64,000 bases of DNA, from NCBI RefSeq assembly GCF_052857255.1, contig NC_135502.1, positions 158,322,099-158,386,098 of the forward strand. The letters run 5' to 3'. Made by a program: the position numbers and the translations under genes. Within the stretch, counting starts at the first letter, position 1; each line of letters opens with the position of its first letter. This DNA is from Amblyomma americanum. Its lineage: Eukaryota > Arthropoda > Arachnida > Ixodida > Ixodidae. The notes under the pieces were generated by a model. The model ran no database searches, was not told the origin of the DNA, and saw nothing but the letters and a program-made list of their open reading frames with translations. Shown here piece by piece: positions 61,600 through 64,000 of this stretch.

Positions 61600-62890
61600 C
61601 CCTGATAGAGAAAATCCATTTTGAATAAAGTCTGTTGGAGAAACTTCATGCTGCAGAAATTCCCTGCAGGAGAAAACTCCTGCTGGAGAAACTCCCTGTA
61701 GGACAAACTCCCTGTCGGTGAAGCTCCTGGTTGGAGCAACTGCATTTTCGAGAAACTCTGTTGGACAATCTCCATGTTGAAAAACTTCATGTTGGAAAAC
61801 TGTTTTAGATATGCCATGTTAGAGAAATGCCCTGTTGGAGAAACTCTCCGTTAGAGAAATTCCATGTTTGAGATACTCCCTGTTGCAGAAACCGCTTGTT
61901 GTAGAAACTTCATACTGGAGTTGTTGGAGAAACTACATGTAGGAGGAACTCTATGTTAGGGACACTTCATGTTTAAGAAACTCCCTGTTTGAAGGAAACT
62001 GCCTGTTGAGAAACTTCATGCTTGAGAAACTAAGTGTTACAGAATCCCTCAGTTGTACGAACTCTCTGTTGGATACACTCCACTATGGAGAAACTGTATT
62101 GGAGAAACTCCATGTTGAAGAAGCTGCCTGTTGGAGAAACTCCCTGTTAGGTAAACTTCTGTTAGATCAACGTCATGTTGGAGAAACCCAATGCTGGAGA
62201 AACTCCATGTCAGAGAAACTCCCTGCTGAATAATCTCCCTGTTGATAGACAATGCTGGGGAAGTCCATGTTGGAGAAACTCCATGTTGGAGAAACTCCAG
62301 GTTAGAGAAGCTTCCCGTAAGAGGAAGTTTATGTTGGAAAAAATTTATGTTGCAGTAAATTTCTGATGGAGAAACGCCATGTTCGAGGAACTCACTGCTT
62401 TTCAAACTCTGTGTTTGTAGCAACTTCATGTTGGAGAAACACCATGCTGAAGGAACTTCATGTTGCCGAAACCCCTGTTGAAGAAACTCCATGCTGGAGA
62501 AACTCCCTGTCGGAGAAACTTCATGTTGGAGAAACTTTATTATGGAGTATCTTCCTTTTAGAGAAACTGCAAGTTTGATAGGCTTCCTGTTGGAGAAACT
62601 GAATGTTGGAGGAACCTCATGTTGACTAAACTCTCCATTGGAGAAACTTTCTGTTATAGAGACTCTATTTTGGAGAAACATTATGTTAGAGAAACTTCAT
62701 GTTACAAAAACTCGCTGTTGCGAAACTCCCTATTGGAGATACTTCCTTTTGGAAAAACATGTTGTTGAAGCCTCCTGTCGGAGAAACCTCATGTTGAAGA
62801 AACTCACTATTTTCGAAACTCTATTTGATAGAAGGTCCCTTTTGTAGAAACTCTATGTTTCAGAAACTTCCTACTGTAGAAAATTCTTGT
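61600..62890 (+). repeat. Segment C, diverged longer copy (C3)
   Basis: It parallels C2 (12926-13965) in variant order over its whole length, but with many substitutions and about 250 bp more, mostly near 62220-62420. Shared landmarks are CCCTGATAGAGAAAATCC, CACTATGGAG, CTGTTAGATCAAC, GAGAAACTGCAAG and the TTTGATAGAAGGTCCC block. It shows that segment C existed before the present HOR run was homogenised. Confidence 0.75.
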
Positions 62891-64000
62891 TGGAGAAAAT
62901 TTCTGTTGAACTAACTCCGTGATGAAGAATCTCTATGTTGGAGAACCTCTATGTTAAAGAAAACTCGTTTGAGAAGCTGCCTGTTGAAGAAACTCCTTGT
63001 CGAAGAAACTCTCTGTTGGATAAATTTCTTGTTGCAAAACTCTCCCTTTGGGAAACGCCATGTTTGTGAAGCTCCATGTTGCAGAAACTCCATGTTGAAG
63101 AAACTGCCTGCTTGAGAAACTCTGTTTGAGAAGCTCCTGTTGGACAAACTTCCTATTGGATAACTCTGTTGGATTTGGAGAAACTCCCTGTTTAAAAACT
63201 CTATGCTGGAGAAACTCCCTGTTGGGGAAACTTCCTGTTGAAGAAACTCCCTGTTGGAGAAGCTCCATTTTGGACAATCCTGTTGGAGAAACTCTATGTT
63301 AGAGGAAGTCCACGGTGTAGAAACTTTATGTTGGAGATAAACATTTTGAGAGAAACTCCCGGTTGGAGAAACTCCCTCTTAGAGAAAAGCCCTCTTAGAG
63401 AAAATGCGTTTTGGTGAAATTCTCTGTTGGAGAAACTCCCTGTTGGAGAAACTTCAGGTTAGAGAAACTCTGGGTTGGAAAAAATCTGTTGGAGAAAGTT
63501 CTTTTAGGAGATACTTCATTTTGGAGAAAGCCCGTGTTGGAGAACCTCCGTGTGGCAGAAACTCCACGTTGGAGAAACTCAATGGCGGAAAACTCGGTGT
63601 TGTAGAAATTCCCTGTTGGAGGCACACTCTCTTAGAGAAATTGTATTTTGGAGAAATTTCATGTTGGAGAAGCTCCCTGGTGGAGAAATTTTATGTTGAA
63701 GAAACTCCCTGATGGAGAAACTCTCCATTGGAGAAACTTCGTTTTGTAGAAAGTCTGTGTCTGAGAAGCTCCCTGATCGAAAAATTTATGTTTGAGAACG
63801 TTTATGTTGCAGAATCTCCTTTTTAGAGAAACTTCCTGTGGGTGAAACGCCTTGGAGAAATTCCCTGTTGTAGAATCTCTATCTTGGAGAAACTCTGTTA
63901 TGGAGAAACTCGCTGTCGGAAAAACTTCATGCTGGATAAACTCCATGCTAAAGAAACTTCATGTTGGAGAATCTCCTTGTTGGAGACACACCATGTTGGA
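62891..64000 (+). repeat. Diverged satellite with a decayed HOR piece at window end
   Basis: From about 63400 to the end the order follows the HOR around GTAGGAAGTC in decayed form: GTGTGGCAGAAACTCC near 63550 (compare 48807), GCACACTCTCTTAGAG near 63622 for ACACACCCTCTTCGAG, CGTTTTGTAGAAAGTC at 63740 and GGTGAAACGCCTTGG near 63841. The stretch 62891-63400 is divergent 16-bp units with no clear HOR match. The array continues past the window. Confidence 0.68.

Larger units (their letters stand above)
1..64000 (+). repeat. Satellite array with 16-bp monomer
   Basis: The window is a head-to-tail array of a 16-bp unit, consensus GTTGGAGAAACTCCCT on the plus strand, with a frequent C/A choice in the final CCCT/CCAT. 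Almost every line of sequence contains recognisable GGAGAAACTCC or one-to-three-base variants in register. There is no unique sequence, so the array extends beyond both ends. Period 16 is confirmed by translation: any frame repeats every 16 codons (48 bp, three monomers), giving VGETPCWRNSLLEKLP on the plus strand and SPTGSFSNREFLQQGV on the minus strand. Nothing resembling a coding gene, tRNA, rRNA or mobile element was seen. A eukaryotic satellite is inferred from length, lack of genes and higher-order structure. I do not recognise the family or species. Confidence 0.97.

Noticed and set aside
1..64000. CRISPR-like array of short direct repeats.
   Set aside because: The repeats are directly adjacent 16-bp units without unique spacers, there is no leader or cas gene, and the higher-order structure is that of a satellite.
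1..64000. GGAGAAACTCC dyad as an NF-kappaB-like or interferon-response-like binding site.
   Set aside because: It matches only loosely and lacks the GGG start of typical kappaB sites or the GAAANNGAAA spacing of interferon elements. The dyad is reported as a structural observation only.

Overview
The whole 64-kb window is one block of tandemly repeated, non-coding satellite DNA. I see no convincing protein gene, RNA gene, transposon or unique flanking sequence. The basic unit is 16 bp, consensus GTTGGAGAAACTCCCT (often CCAT in place of CCCT), repeated about 4,000 times in one orientation with many point variants. Such a gene-free, hierarchically organised array points to a eukaryotic (centromeric, heterochromatic or sex-chromosome-like) satellite. 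The species cannot be named from the sequence.

The 16-bp units are organised into a higher-order repeat (HOR) of about 3.94-4.00 kb, roughly 250 monomers. Variant monomers act as landmarks and return in the same order in each HOR. I number HORs from the landmark GTTCTTTA, an arbitrary phase, found at 4263, 7399, 11339, 17618, 21582, 25562, 29562, 33542, 37482, 41482, 45446, 49444, 53398, 54847 and 58729. Other landmarks are GTAGGAAGTC (preceded by CGTTCA), a pair of CTGCCAGTCG motifs always 93 bp apart, and CGCAAAGCTTG. Two HOR subtypes exist. Type B carries CTGAAGTA-CTAAG (about 32 bp extra). Type A lacks it and carries GTTAGTTAGAG in its second half.

Layout: 1-219 is the tail of a HOR. 220-615 is a piece of a different, more diverged segment (C). 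616-12925 holds four HOR copies (H1-H4), including a 3.1-kb tandem duplication. 12926-13965 is a longer C segment. 13966-59014 is a nearly regular run of HORs (H5-H17), with a 3,980-bp tandem duplication, an 11.9-kb three-HOR super-repeat present twice, and a 1.45-kb partial duplication. 59015-64000 is an older, much more diverged edge with decayed HOR pieces and another C segment. The region 220 to about 5500 is itself a copy of 13570 to about 18850.

The many open frames on both strands follow from the repeat. The consensus has no stop codon in any of six frames. Because 16 is not a multiple of 3, every frame on a strand encodes the same 16-residue peptide. They are not annotated as genes. 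The biology here is how the array evolves: unequal crossing-over at several scales, single-monomer gain and loss, gene-conversion patches, and a homogenised core beside a decaying edge. Boundaries were found by eye. Those described with exact shared-block coordinates are base-level readings; the others are good to roughly 20-50 bp.
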